Shown piece by piece: positions 36,118 to 44,798 of a stretch of 64,000 nt of DNA. The notes beneath the pieces are model-generated. The model did no database searches. It saw only the letters and a program-made list of their open reading frames with translations, and had not been told where the DNA came from. Source of the DNA: Chitinophaga sancti (GTDB lineage: Bacteria; Bacteroidota; Bacteroidia; Chitinophagales; Chitinophagaceae). Every line of letters begins with the position of its first letter. The stretch's first letter is position 1. The position numbers were made by a program, and so were the translations under genes. Location of the stretch: contig NZ_CP139247.1 in NCBI RefSeq assembly GCF_034087045.1, forward strand, positions 2,072,001 to 2,136,000. Direction: 5' to 3'.

Positions 36118-36156
36118 AAAATCGCTTTTGTCGCCAGACAAAAGCGATTTTTTTTG
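36118..36156 (+). terminator. Rho-independent terminator of the amidohydrolase pair
   Basis: A 15-bp perfect stem AAAATCGCTTTTGTC / GACAAAAGCGATTTT (36118-36132 with 36137-36151), loop GCCA, followed by further T residues. Confidence 0.93.
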
Positions 36157-36200
36157 AGGCTGGTATGATTTTTACTGCTATTTCCCTATAAACCATATAT

Positions 36201-36704
36201 ATGGGAGCAATTATGAAAAGAGATGACGCCATCAAAAAGGTCACGGAAATGATCAATGACGTAGGCGTATGCATGCTCACAAACATTGATGAGCATGGCC
36301 AGGTCATATCGCGACCAATGGCGACAGCTGATGTGGATAAAGATGGAAATGTGTGGTTCTTCACCAACGAGTACTCGGGAAAAATTACCCAGATCTCTGA
36401 AAACAATGAGCTGAACCTTATTTATGCACATCCTGGTCACAACACCTACCTGAACATCTTTGGTATTGGCAGCATTGTTATTGACAAAGAAAAAATGAAA
36501 CAGCTCTGGACCCCAGCTGTAAAAGCCTGGTTCCCGGACGGTATTGATGATCCAAAACTCTGCCTGTTAAAAGTAGATACCAAGCAGGCCTGGTATTGGG
36601 ACAACTCTTCCAGCAAAATGATCATCTTTTTTAATGTGTTGACTGCAATCATCAGGGGAAAGCAATTCGAAGACGGGGAAACCGGAGAACTCAATCTGGA
36701 CTAA
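36201..36704 (+). CDS. Pyridoxamine 5'-phosphate oxidase-like flavin protein
   Basis: A 167-residue split-barrel protein of the general stress protein 26 group. It shows the pattern CMLTNIDEHGQVISRPM, VWFFTNEYSGK and a C-terminal KQAWYWDNSSSKMI. These proteins bind FMN, FAD or a related cofactor; true PNPOx activity is unlikely because the C-terminal PLP-binding part is missing. It is a single gene between two terminators, with a start at 36201 or at the internal MKRDDAIKK four codons later. Role probably in stress protection. Confidence 0.85.
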   Translation: MGAIMKRDDAIKKVTEMINDVGVCMLTNIDEHGQVISRPMATADVDKDGNVWFFTNEYSGKITQISENNELNLIYAHPGHNTYLNIFGIGSIVIDKEKMKQLWTPAVKAWFPDGIDDPKLCLLKVDTKQAWYWDNSSSKMIIFFNVLTAIIRGKQFEDGETGELNLD

Positions 36705-36760
36705 GGCAAACAATCGTAAACGGCCATTATTAGCCAACACTTTATTGCGTATATAAACCA

Positions 36761-36800
36761 GTGGTCAGACTTAAGATCGTCCGACCACCGGGAATTTTTT
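36761..36800 (+). terminator. Likely terminator between PNPOx-like gene and tyrS
   Basis: GTGGTCAGAC (36761-36770) pairs with GTCCGACCAC (36779-36788) with one mismatch, followed by CGGGAATTTTTT. The T tract favours the plus strand. It reaches the last bases of tyrS, so it may also help to end that gene's transcript. Confidence 0.7.
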
Positions 36801-38082
36801 ATTTAACAATAATGAGGTAGTAGTTCCTTCTCCCTTTCTGGAAAAGAATATACTTACCCGCAAGCAGCAGAGAGCTATCTACCACTGCAGCCAGGTCTTC
36901 TACTTTCTTTTTATTGATGCTTACACCTCCGCCCTGGAGCATTTTGCGGGCTTCTCCCTTACTTGGGAAGATGCCCTTTTCTGCTGCGAAGGTGATGACG
37001 TCTTTATTTTCCTGTAGTTCAGCCAGGGTAGTTTCTACCTGTGGTACGCCGTTCATGACATCCAGCAGCTGCTCTTCGGTGAGTGATTGCAGTACATCTG
37101 CCGTATCATTGCGGAACAGCAGTTCAGAAGCCTGCAAAGCGAACTCATAGTCCTTTTCGCTGTGGATAAAGATGGTCACTTCTTTTGCCAGTCTCTTCTG
37201 CAGCAGGCGCTGCTCAGGTTTTTCCCTATGCTGTGCGATGAGTTCTTCTACTTCTGCTTTGTCCAGCAGGGTGAAGATCTTAATATAGTTCTCTGCGTCT
37301 TCGTCAGTAGCTTTCAGCCAGAACTGGTAGAAGAGGTATGGAGAGGTGAGGCGGGCATCCAGCCATACGTTGCCGCCTTCAGATTTACCGAATTTGGTAC
37401 CGTCTGACTTTTTCATCAGCGGACAGGTAAAGGCAAATGCCTCGCCATTGGCTTTACGTCTTACCAGTTCGGTACCGGTTACGATATTTCCCCACTGGTC
37501 AGAACCGCCCATTTGCAGTTTACAGTTCCTGGTAGTATACAGATGGAAAAAGTCGTATCCCTGAATCAGCTGGTAAGAAAACTCCGTGAAGGACATACCG
37601 CTGTCGCCTTCGATTCTTCTTTTTACAGAATCTTTGGCCATCATATAGTTTACAGTAATGTGTTTACCTACATCACGGATAAAATCCAGGAAGCTGATGT
37701 TCTGAAACCAGTCGAAGTTATTGACCATTTCAGCAGCATTCGGTTTGGAAGGATCAAAGTCCAGGAACTTTTCCAGCTGGGCTTTAATACCTGCCTGGTT
37801 ATGCTTGAGGGTATCAAGATCGAGCATTTTCCTTTCGGCCGCCTTAAAAGAAGGATCGCCCACCATACCTGTAGCACCGCCTACCAGCGCCAATGGCTTG
37901 TGGCCAGCCCGCTGCAGGTGTACCAGCAACAGGATTGGAACCAGGCTACCTACGTGCAGAGAATCTGCAGTAGGATCGAAGCCTACATAGGCAGTGGTCA
38001 TCTCCTTCTGTAATTGTTCCTCAGTGCCGGGCATAATATCCTGCAACATTCCCCGCCATCTTAATTCTTCTATCAGGTTCAT
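36799..38082 (-). CDS. tyrS: Tyrosyl-tRNA synthetase
   Basis: Charges tRNA-Tyr with tyrosine. The 427-residue class I synthetase shows the HIGH-type motif as HVGSLVPI (about residue 40), the KMSKS-type loop as KFGKSEGG (about 230) and the tyrosine-specific [12 protein letters not shown] and [11 protein letters not shown]-terminal S4 RNA-binding domain ([18 protein letters not shown]) is present. It is full length. The minus-strand -7 box TACGTTTG lies 22 bases before the ATG. Confidence 0.97.
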   Translation of the reverse strand: MNLIEELRWRGMLQDIMPGTEEQLQKEMTTAYVGFDPTADSLHVGSLVPILLLVHLQRAGHKPLALVGGATGMVGDPSFKAAERKMLDLDTLKHNQAGIKAQLEKFLDFDPSKPNAAEMVNNFDWFQNISFLDFIRDVGKHITVNYMMAKDSVKRRIEGDSGMSFTEFSYQLIQGYDFFHLYTTRNCKLQMGGSDQWGNIVTGTELVRRKANGEAFAFTCPLMKKSDGTKFGKSEGGNVWLDARLTSPYLFYQFWLKATDEDAENYIKIFTLLDKAEVEELIAQHREKPEQRLLQKRLAKEVTIFIHSEKDYEFALQASELLFRNDTADVLQSLTEEQLLDVMNGVPQVETTLAELQENKDVITFAAEKGIFPSKGEARKMLQGGGVSINKKKVEDLAAVVDSSLLLAGKYILFQKGRRNYYLIIVK

Positions 38083-38103
38083 GATTTATTGGGATAATTT
38101 TTG

Positions 38104-38111
38104 CAAACGTA
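38104..38111 (-). promoter_or_regulatory. -7 promoter box of tyrS
   Basis: The minus strand reads TACGTTTG (TAnnTTTG), 22 bases before the tyrS ATG. A TTTG (38142-38139) lies upstream, but its spacing of 27 bases is too long for a good -33 box. Confidence 0.45.
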
Positions 38112-38224
38112 AGAAATTAACCAGAAATTAGGCAGTCGCAAACGGTATTGCTTTTGGCCTACAACCCGGAACCAGGGTAAATACGTACATTCATGTGATA
38201 AAATAATAGTATATATCTAGCAGT

Positions 38225-38935
38225 ATGAAGAAAAAAATGTTTTTTGCTGCGCCATTAATACTGGCAGCACAATTATTATATGGTCAGCAACAGGATTGTA
38301 AGAGTTACTACTTTTTGCAGAACAACGCGGAAGTGGAAATGAGCATTTATGACGGCAAGGGCGAACTGGTGGCTAAGAATATTGAGAAGGTATTGAATGT
38401 CAACAGAACGGCCAATGTGATCAGCTCCAACTTCTCTACCACGCTGAAGGATGCAAAGGGCAAAGACCTTTCCAACGGGAAAGGTAAATTTAAATGTACC
38501 GGATCAGAAATACTGCTGGATATGCAAATGGCGATGCCCAACATTCCTCAGCTTCAGAATATGAAGATGGAACCAGGTAGTGACGAGATTTTCCTTTCTT
38601 ATCCTGCAACCCTGAAAGAAGGGCAGACCCTGCCTGGTAATGAAAAGGAAATGAGGGGAAATATGAATGGGATGGAGATCAGCATGACCCTGAAAGTGAG
38701 CGACCGTAAAGTAGTGGGAAAGGAAAAGATCACGACCCCTGCCGGTACCTGGGAGTGCTTTAAGATCTCTTATAAACTGGGATTCACTGTGCAGATGATG
38801 GGAACGAACTTTCCGATGGACCTGGATGTAAATGCGACTGAATGGTTTGCTCCGGGGTTCGGGATTGTAAAAACGGATACTGAAAGAGGAGGTTCGACGC
38901 TGGGGAGTATGCAGATCACTGCCTTTAAGAAATAG
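38225..38935 (+). CDS. Exported DUF3108/TapB-like protein
   Basis: A 236-residue protein with a signal peptide (MKKKMFFAAPLILAAQLLYG then QQQDC). The mature part is rich in beta strand and ends with the segment TTPAGTWECFKISYKLGFTV and WFAPGFGIVKTDTERGG, typical of DUF3108/TapB-type proteins common in Bacteroidota. Such proteins are predicted to be periplasmic or outer-membrane-associated beta-sheet proteins of unknown function. It is divergent from tyrS and ends at a strong terminator, beside which the IS array begins. Confidence 0.8.
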   Translation: MKKKMFFAAPLILAAQLLYGQQQDCKSYYFLQNNAEVEMSIYDGKGELVAKNIEKVLNVNRTANVISSNFSTTLKDAKGKDLSNGKGKFKCTGSEILLDMQMAMPNIPQLQNMKMEPGSDEIFLSYPATLKEGQTLPGNEKEMRGNMNGMEISMTLKVSDRKVVGKEKITTPAGTWECFKISYKLGFTVQMMGTNFPMDLDVNATEWFAPGFGIVKTDTERGGSTLGSMQITAFKK

Positions 38936-38977
38936 AAGCGGGAATTCGCCAACAGGCATGAAACCCATTTTCAGAAG

Positions 38978-39013
38978 AAAGAGGGTGTATCTGAAGTTAG
39001 ATACACCCTCTTT
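38978..39013. terminator. Terminator of the TapB-like gene, probable former terminator of the rml operon
   Basis: A 15-bp perfect stem AAAGAGGGTGTATCT / AGATACACCCTCTTT (38978-38992 with 38999-39013), loop GAAGTT, then TTTTC. The IS array begins exactly at the foot of this hairpin. Joining the two array flanks places it directly after the rmlD stop codon, so before insertion it probably served both strands. Confidence 0.9.
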
Positions 39014-39035
39014 TCATTGAAAATAGTTAGTCTGT

Positions 39036-39170
39036 GTCATAATTTTGATATGACTCTATATGCTTAAAATTTTCATTTCGTGCTTATAGCAACAATCGTT
39101 TGTACTTAGAGTCTTAAATCAGTTTTCTTTACAGGCTTAAAAAGCACCAATAAGAGGTCGATTTTTGTAA
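39036..39170 (-). ncRNA. Candidate bridge RNA (seekRNA), copy 1
   Basis: Read on the minus strand, two internal-loop hairpins follow each other. The first (target loop) has lower stem AAAUC/GAUUU (39160-39164 with 39116-39120) and apical stem GCUU/AAGC. Its 3' side is complementary to GTTTTCTTTACAG (39122-39134), nearly the array's right junction GTTTTCTTTATAG, and its 5' side carries CCUCUU as in the left target. The second (donor loop) has lower stem GACUCUA/UAGAGUC and apical stem UGCU/AGCA. Its 3' side is complementary to TTTTCATT (39070-39077), the element's own junction. A last hairpin GTCATA/TATGAC lies at 39036-39054. Ends of the RNA are not known. Confidence 0.65.
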
Positions 39171-39180
39171 CTTAGTAATC

Positions 39181-40409
39181 TTATTGAGATGGGGGTAATG
39201 CCTCAAGCTCGCGCAGGCGCCTGAGATAATTATTTATCTGCGCCTGCTTTCTTTTTTTAAGCCACTCCTGATTATCCGGTTCCATATATGGCACTCTATT
39301 TTTGAGTATAAAATAAGTGGCAATGAGGATTTTGTGTGCAATGGCGATAAGAGCACGTTTTTTACCTCTTCGCACACTTAAAGAGTAATATCTTCTTTTC
39401 AGATAAGATTCCTTTGTATGTACAGCGGCCCAGGCCGCCTCCACCAGTGCTGTTTTAAGAGAACTGTTGCCATGATTGATACGTTCACTTTTCTTTTTTC
39501 CGGCACTTTCATTATTACCCGGACATAAGCCACACCAACTGGCTAAATGATGCTGATTTGGGAAGGCATGCATATCTGTACCTATTTCGGCTAAGATGGC
39601 TGTAGCTGTTTGTTTTTGTACTCCGGGAATAGTCTGAAGTAATTTTACTTCTTCTTCCCATTTTCTTAAGTACTGATCAATACGGTTATCTACCTGACAA
39701 AGCAGTTCATTTAGCTGTAAGATAGCAGCTTTAGACAGGTTGAGCATAAAACGGTGATGCTCATTAAGATTACCTTCTAAAGCAAGAATAAGTTCTTGCT
39801 TCTTGATTTTGAGCCTACCTTTGGCCAGATTGGCCAATATCATGGGATCCTGTTCTCCATCAATAATAGCAGAGATCATTGACCAGCCGCTTATGCCGAA
39901 CACATCACTGACAACGCTGCTCAATTTGATATTGGCAGTCTCTAAAATGTTCTGTAATCGGTTATATTCACTGGAGCGTTGGCCTATTACTTTACGTTTG
40001 TATCGGTACAATTCCCGTAATTCACGAGTGTATTGGGGTGGAATAAAACTTCCTTTTAGTAGCCCGCTTAGCAATAATTTTGCAATCCAGGCACTGTCAT
40101 TACGATCAGTCTTATGACCCGGCACATATTTAATATGCCGGGCATTGACCAAAATAAGTTCAAAGTGAGGTTCTAGTATATTAAAACAGGCTTCCAGTAA
40201 ACACCCGTGCTCTCCATTGCGACATGTGTAATGCCCGATTCTTCCAACCAGGCTACCAGGTCCTTAAGTGAACTTGTGAAGGTGCTAAAAGTGCGGGTTT
40301 GTTCCTGCAAATTATCACCCCTGATGGTAGCTACTACATTCTCCTGGTGAACATCGAGGCCACAGCCACGACTCACAACCTGTTCAAAACTGATATGTGA
40401 TTGTTCCAT
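39181..40409 (-). pseudogene. IS110-family transposase, frameshifted copy
   Basis: Same gene as the three intact copies, but a run of five A in the others is four A here (about 40182-40185). The frame therefore shifts after YWKPV and stops at 40173. The first 78 residues with Asp19 and Glu66 are separated from the remaining 323 residues. No other inactivating change was noticed. Unless slippage restores the frame, the copy makes no transposase but could still be moved or used by proteins from the other copies. Confidence 0.93.
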
Positions 40410-40497
40410 GGTAGTACTTTTGTCGAAGGTACCACCATTTTCATAGTCGTTTGTGAATTCGGTTCATGAGGGTTTTCTTTGAAAATAGTTAGTCTGT

Positions 40498-40632
40498 GTC
40501 ATAATTTTGATATGACTCTATATGCTTAAAATTTTCATTTCGTGCTTATAGCAACAATCGTTTGTACTTAGAGTCTTAAATCAGTTTTCTTTACAGGCTT
40601 AAAAAGCACCAATAAGAGGTCGATTTTTGTAA
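40498..40632 (-). ncRNA. Candidate bridge RNA, copy 2
   Basis: Same sequence and fold as the copy 1 candidate, shifted by 1462 bases. It lies downstream of an intact transposase gene and upstream (on the minus strand) of the copy 1 end, so it sits in a reconstituted right-end/left-end junction like that of the circular form. Confidence 0.6.
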
Positions 40633-40642
40633 CTTAGTAATC

Positions 40643-41872
40643 TTATTGAGATGGGGGTAATGCCTCAAGCTCGCGCAGGCGCCTGAGATAATTATTTATC
40701 TGCGCCTGCTTTCTTTTTTTAAGCCACTCCTGATTATCCGGTTCCATATATGGCACTCTATTTTTGAGTATAAAATAAGTGGCAATGAGGATTTTGTGTG
40801 CAATGGCGATAAGAGCACGTTTTTTACCTCTTCGCACACTTAAAGAGTAATATCTTCTTTTCAGATAAGATTCCTTTGTATGTACAGCGGCCCAGGCCGC
40901 CTCCACCAGTGCTGTTTTAAGAGAACTGTTGCCATGATTGATACGTTCACTTTTCTTTTTTCCGGCACTTTCATTATTACCCGGACATAAGCCACACCAA
41001 CTGGCTAAATGATGCTGATTTGGGAAGGCATGCATATCTGTACCTATTTCGGCTAAGATGGCTGTAGCTGTTTGTTTTTGTACTCCGGGAATAGTCTGAA
41101 GTAATTTTACTTCTTCTTCCCATTTTCTTAAGTACTGATCAATACGGTTATCTACCTGACAAAGCAGTTCATTTAGCTGTAAGATAGCAGCTTTAGACAG
41201 GTTGAGCATAAAACGGTGATGCTCATTAAGATTACCTTCTAAAGCAAGAATAAGTTCTTGCTTCTTGATTTTGAGCCTACCTTTGGCCAGATTGGCCAAT
41301 ATCATGGGATCCTGTTCTCCATCAATAATAGCAGAGATCATTGACCAGCCGCTTATGCCGAACACATCACTGACAACGCTGCTCAATTTGATATTGGCAG
41401 TCTCTAAAATGTTCTGTAATCGGTTATATTCACTGGAGCGTTGGCCTATTACTTTACGTTTGTATCGGTACAATTCCCGTAATTCACGAGTGTATTGGGG
41501 TGGAATAAAACTTCCTTTTAGTAGCCCGCTTAGCAATAATTTTGCAATCCAGGCACTGTCATTACGATCAGTCTTATGACCCGGCACATATTTAATATGC
41601 CGGGCATTGACCAAAATAAGTTCAAAGTGAGGTTCTAGTATATTAAAAACAGGCTTCCAGTAAACACCCGTGCTCTCCATTGCGACATGTGTAATGCCCG
41701 ATTCTTCCAACCAGGCTACCAGGTCCTTAAGTGAACTTGTGAAGGTGCTAAAAGTGCGGGTTTGTTCCTGCAAATTATCACCCCTGATGGTAGCTACTAC
41801 ATTCTCCTGGTGAACATCGAGGCCACAGCCACGACTCACAACCTGTTCAAAACTGATATGTGATTGTTCCAT
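40643..41872 (-). CDS. IS110-family transposase (DEDD), copy 2
   Basis: A 409-residue recombinase that, with a structured guide RNA, inserts the element by a circular intermediate. The N-terminal RuvC-like DEDD domain has Asp19 (GLDVHQ), Glu66 (AMESTGVYW), Asp102 and Asp105 (HKTDRNDS). The C-terminal Tnp20 domain has the LCPGNNESAGKKKSERINHG segment and the serine pair Ser316-Ser317 (GNSSLK), one of which should be the catalytic serine. Between them lies a helical coiled-coil-like linker. The ATG follows the element end by 68 bases; the stop is followed by the candidate bridge RNA. Complete and apparently functional. Confidence 0.97.
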   Translation of the reverse strand: MEQSHISFEQVVSRGCGLDVHQENVVATIRGDNLQEQTRTFSTFTSSLKDLVAWLEESGITHVAMESTGVYWKPVFNILEPHFELILVNARHIKYVPGHKTDRNDSAWIAKLLLSGLLKGSFIPPQYTRELRELYRYKRKVIGQRSSEYNRLQNILETANIKLSSVVSDVFGISGWSMISAIIDGEQDPMILANLAKGRLKIKKQELILALEGNLNEHHRFMLNLSKAAILQLNELLCQVDNRIDQYLRKWEEEVKLLQTIPGVQKQTATAILAEIGTDMHAFPNQHHLASWCGLCPGNNESAGKKKSERINHGNSSLKTALVEAAWAAVHTKESYLKRRYYSLSVRRGKKRALIAIAHKILIATYFILKNRVPYMEPDNQEWLKKRKQAQINNYLRRLRELEALPPSQ

Positions 41873-41960
41873 GGTAGTACTTTTGTCGAAGGTACCACCA
41901 TTTTCATAGTCGTTTGTGAATTCGGTTCATGAGGGTTTTCATTGAAAATAGTTAGTCTGT

Positions 41961-42094
41961 GTCATAATTTTGATATGACTCTATATGCTTAAAATTTTCA
42001 TTTCGTGCTTATAGCAACAATCGTTTGTACTTAGAGTCTTAAATCAGTTTTCTTTACAGGCTTAAAAAGCACCATAAGAGGTCGATTTTTGTAA
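41961..42094 (-). ncRNA. Candidate bridge RNA, copy 3 (one base shorter)
   Basis: As in the other copies, except for one missing base on the 5' side of the target loop, between the CCUCUU guide and the apical stem. The guides themselves are unchanged. The change could alter loop geometry or target use. Confidence 0.55.
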
Positions 42095-42104
42095 CTTAGT
42101 AATC

Positions 42105-43334
42105 TTATTGAGATGGGGGTAATGCCTCAAGCTCGCGCAGGCGCCTGAGATAATTATTTATCTGCGCCTGCTTTCTTTTTTTAAGCCACTCCTGATTATC
42201 CGGTTCCATATATGGCACTCTATTTTTGAGTATAAAATAAGTGGCAATGAGGATTTTGTGTGCAATGGCGATAAGAGCACGTTTTTTACCTCTTCGCACA
42301 CTTAAAGAGTAATATCTTCTTTTCAGATAAGATTCCTTTGTATGTACAGCGGCCCAGGCCGCCTCCACCAGTGCTGTTTTAAGAGAACTGTTGCCATGAT
42401 TGATACGTTCACTTTTCTTTTTTCCGGCACTTTCATTATTACCCGGACATAAGCCACACCAACTGGCTAAATGATGCTGATTTGGGAAGGCATGCATATC
42501 TGTACCTATTTCGGCTAAGATGGCTGTAGCTGTTTGTTTTTGTACTCCGGGAATAGTCTGAAGTAATTTTACTTCTTCTTCCCATTTTCTTAAGTACTGA
42601 TCAATACGGTTATCTACCTGACAAAGCAGTTCATTTAGCTGTAAGATAGCAGCTTTAGACAGGTTGAGCATAAAACGGTGATGCTCATTAAGATTACCTT
42701 CTAAAGCAAGAATAAGTTCTTGCTTCTTGATTTTGAGCCTACCTTTGGCCAGATTGGCCAATATCATGGGATCCTGTTCTCCATCAATAATAGCAGAGAT
42801 CATTGACCAGCCGCTTATGCCGAACACATCACTGACAACGCTGCTCAATTTGATATTGGCAGTCTCTAAAATGTTCTGTAATCGGTTATATTCACTGGAG
42901 CGTTGGCCTATTACTTTACGTTTGTATCGGTACAATTCCCGTAATTCACGAGTGTATTGGGGTGGAATAAAACTTCCTTTTAGTAGCCCGCTTAGCAATA
43001 ATTTTGCAATCCAGGCACTGTCATTACGATCAGTCTTATGACCCGGCACATATTTAATATGCCGGGCATTGACCAAAATAAGTTCAAAGTGAGGTTCTAG
43101 TATATTAAAAACAGGCTTCCAGTAAACACCCGTGCTCTCCATTGCGACATGTGTAATGCCCGATTCTTCCAACCAGGCTACCAGGTCCTTAAGTGAACTT
43201 GTGAAGGTGCTAAAAGTGCGGGTTTGTTCCTGCAAATTATCACCCCTGATGGTAGCTACTACATTCTCCTGGTGAACATCGAGGCCACAGCCACGACTCA
43301 CAACCTGTTCAAAACTGATATGTGATTGTTCCAT
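42105..43334 (-). CDS. IS110-family transposase (DEDD), copy 3
   Basis: The 409-residue protein is identical to that of copies 2 and 4, with Asp19, Glu66, Asp102, Asp105 and the Tnp20 serine pair intact. In the tandem array, its transcript can read on through its own bridge RNA segment and the junction into copy 2, since all copies point the same way. Confidence 0.97.
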   Translation of the reverse strand: MEQSHISFEQVVSRGCGLDVHQENVVATIRGDNLQEQTRTFSTFTSSLKDLVAWLEESGITHVAMESTGVYWKPVFNILEPHFELILVNARHIKYVPGHKTDRNDSAWIAKLLLSGLLKGSFIPPQYTRELRELYRYKRKVIGQRSSEYNRLQNILETANIKLSSVVSDVFGISGWSMISAIIDGEQDPMILANLAKGRLKIKKQELILALEGNLNEHHRFMLNLSKAAILQLNELLCQVDNRIDQYLRKWEEEVKLLQTIPGVQKQTATAILAEIGTDMHAFPNQHHLASWCGLCPGNNESAGKKKSERINHGNSSLKTALVEAAWAAVHTKESYLKRRYYSLSVRRGKKRALIAIAHKILIATYFILKNRVPYMEPDNQEWLKKRKQAQINNYLRRLRELEALPPSQ

Positions 43335-43423
43335 GGTAGTACTTTTGTCGAAGGTACCACCATTTTCATAGTCGTTTGTGAATTCGGTTCATGAGGGTTT
43401 TTCATTGAAAATAGTTAGTCTGT

Positions 43424-43558
43424 GTCATAATTTTGATATGACTCTATATGCTTAAAATTTTCATTTCGTGCTTATAGCAACAATCGTTTGTACTTAGAGT
43501 CTTAAATCAGTTTTCTTTACAGGCTTAAAAAGCACCAATAAGAGGTCGATTTTTGTAA
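43424..43558 (-). ncRNA. Candidate bridge RNA, copy 4
   Basis: Same sequence and fold as copies 1 and 2, shifted by 4388 bases from copy 1. This copy lies nearest to the rml operon promoter side and so is the most exposed to read-through from that operon. Confidence 0.6.
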
Positions 43559-43568
43559 CTTAGTAATC

Positions 43569-44798
43569 TTATTGAGATGGGGGTAATGCCTCAAGCTCGC
43601 GCAGGCGCCTGAGATAATTATTTATCTGCGCCTGCTTTCTTTTTTTAAGCCACTCCTGATTATCCGGTTCCATATATGGCACTCTATTTTTGAGTATAAA
43701 ATAAGTGGCAATGAGGATTTTGTGTGCAATGGCGATAAGAGCACGTTTTTTACCTCTTCGCACACTTAAAGAGTAATATCTTCTTTTCAGATAAGATTCC
43801 TTTGTATGTACAGCGGCCCAGGCCGCCTCCACCAGTGCTGTTTTAAGAGAACTGTTGCCATGATTGATACGTTCACTTTTCTTTTTTCCGGCACTTTCAT
43901 TATTACCCGGACATAAGCCACACCAACTGGCTAAATGATGCTGATTTGGGAAGGCATGCATATCTGTACCTATTTCGGCTAAGATGGCTGTAGCTGTTTG
44001 TTTTTGTACTCCGGGAATAGTCTGAAGTAATTTTACTTCTTCTTCCCATTTTCTTAAGTACTGATCAATACGGTTATCTACCTGACAAAGCAGTTCATTT
44101 AGCTGTAAGATAGCAGCTTTAGACAGGTTGAGCATAAAACGGTGATGCTCATTAAGATTACCTTCTAAAGCAAGAATAAGTTCTTGCTTCTTGATTTTGA
44201 GCCTACCTTTGGCCAGATTGGCCAATATCATGGGATCCTGTTCTCCATCAATAATAGCAGAGATCATTGACCAGCCGCTTATGCCGAACACATCACTGAC
44301 AACGCTGCTCAATTTGATATTGGCAGTCTCTAAAATGTTCTGTAATCGGTTATATTCACTGGAGCGTTGGCCTATTACTTTACGTTTGTATCGGTACAAT
44401 TCCCGTAATTCACGAGTGTATTGGGGTGGAATAAAACTTCCTTTTAGTAGCCCGCTTAGCAATAATTTTGCAATCCAGGCACTGTCATTACGATCAGTCT
44501 TATGACCCGGCACATATTTAATATGCCGGGCATTGACCAAAATAAGTTCAAAGTGAGGTTCTAGTATATTAAAAACAGGCTTCCAGTAAACACCCGTGCT
44601 CTCCATTGCGACATGTGTAATGCCCGATTCTTCCAACCAGGCTACCAGGTCCTTAAGTGAACTTGTGAAGGTGCTAAAAGTGCGGGTTTGTTCCTGCAAA
44701 TTATCACCCCTGATGGTAGCTACTACATTCTCCTGGTGAACATCGAGGCCACAGCCACGACTCACAACCTGTTCAAAACTGATATGTGATTGTTCCAT
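43569..44798 (-). CDS. IS110-family transposase (DEDD), copy 4
   Basis: The 409-residue protein is identical to copies 2 and 3. It is the first transposase downstream of rmlD on the same strand, 70 bases after the rmlD stop, with no terminator seen between. Read-through from the nucleotide-sugar operon would therefore drive it and then the whole array. Confidence 0.97.
   Translation of the reverse strand: MEQSHISFEQVVSRGCGLDVHQENVVATIRGDNLQEQTRTFSTFTSSLKDLVAWLEESGITHVAMESTGVYWKPVFNILEPHFELILVNARHIKYVPGHKTDRNDSAWIAKLLLSGLLKGSFIPPQYTRELRELYRYKRKVIGQRSSEYNRLQNILETANIKLSSVVSDVFGISGWSMISAIIDGEQDPMILANLAKGRLKIKKQELILALEGNLNEHHRFMLNLSKAAILQLNELLCQVDNRIDQYLRKWEEEVKLLQTIPGVQKQTATAILAEIGTDMHAFPNQHHLASWCGLCPGNNESAGKKKSERINHGNSSLKTALVEAAWAAVHTKESYLKRRYYSLSVRRGKKRALIAIAHKILIATYFILKNRVPYMEPDNQEWLKKRKQAQINNYLRRLRELEALPPSQ

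Larger units (their letters stand above)
39016..40477 (-). mobile_element. IS110-family element, copy 1 (transposase frameshifted)
   Basis: First of four head-to-tail copies. Taking the shared TTTTC as core, it spans 1462 bp: a 165-base non-coding segment (39016-39180), the broken transposase gene (39181-40409) and a 68-base upstream end (40410-40477). It differs from copies 2 and 4 by loss of one A in the transposase gene. Its left junction reads TTTTCATT, against the terminator of the TapB-like gene. No terminal inverted repeats or long target duplication are seen, as expected for IS110. Confidence 0.9.
40478..41940 (-). mobile_element. IS110-family element, copy 2
   Basis: A 1463-bp copy with intact transposase. 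Its left boundary to copy 1 reads GGGTTTTCTTTGAAAATAG, so the base after TTTTC is T, as in the chromosomal target, not A as at the other internal junctions. The right boundary to copy 3 is GGGTTTTCATTG. Apart from this, it is identical to copy 4 as far as I could compare by eye. Confidence 0.92.
41941..43403 (-). mobile_element. IS110-family element, copy 3
   Basis: A 1463-bp copy with intact transposase. Two small differences cancel in length: one base is missing in the non-coding segment (ACCATAAGAGG near 42071 instead of ACCAATAAGAGG) and one extra T stands before the core at the right junction (43398). Left junction TTTTCATT, right junction TTTTTCATT. Confidence 0.92.

Noticed and set aside
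39803..44505. A 104-residue plus-strand ORF repeated in each IS copy
   Set aside because: It is the antisense shadow of the conserved transposase coding sequence; repetition comes from the tandem copies, not from an independent gene.
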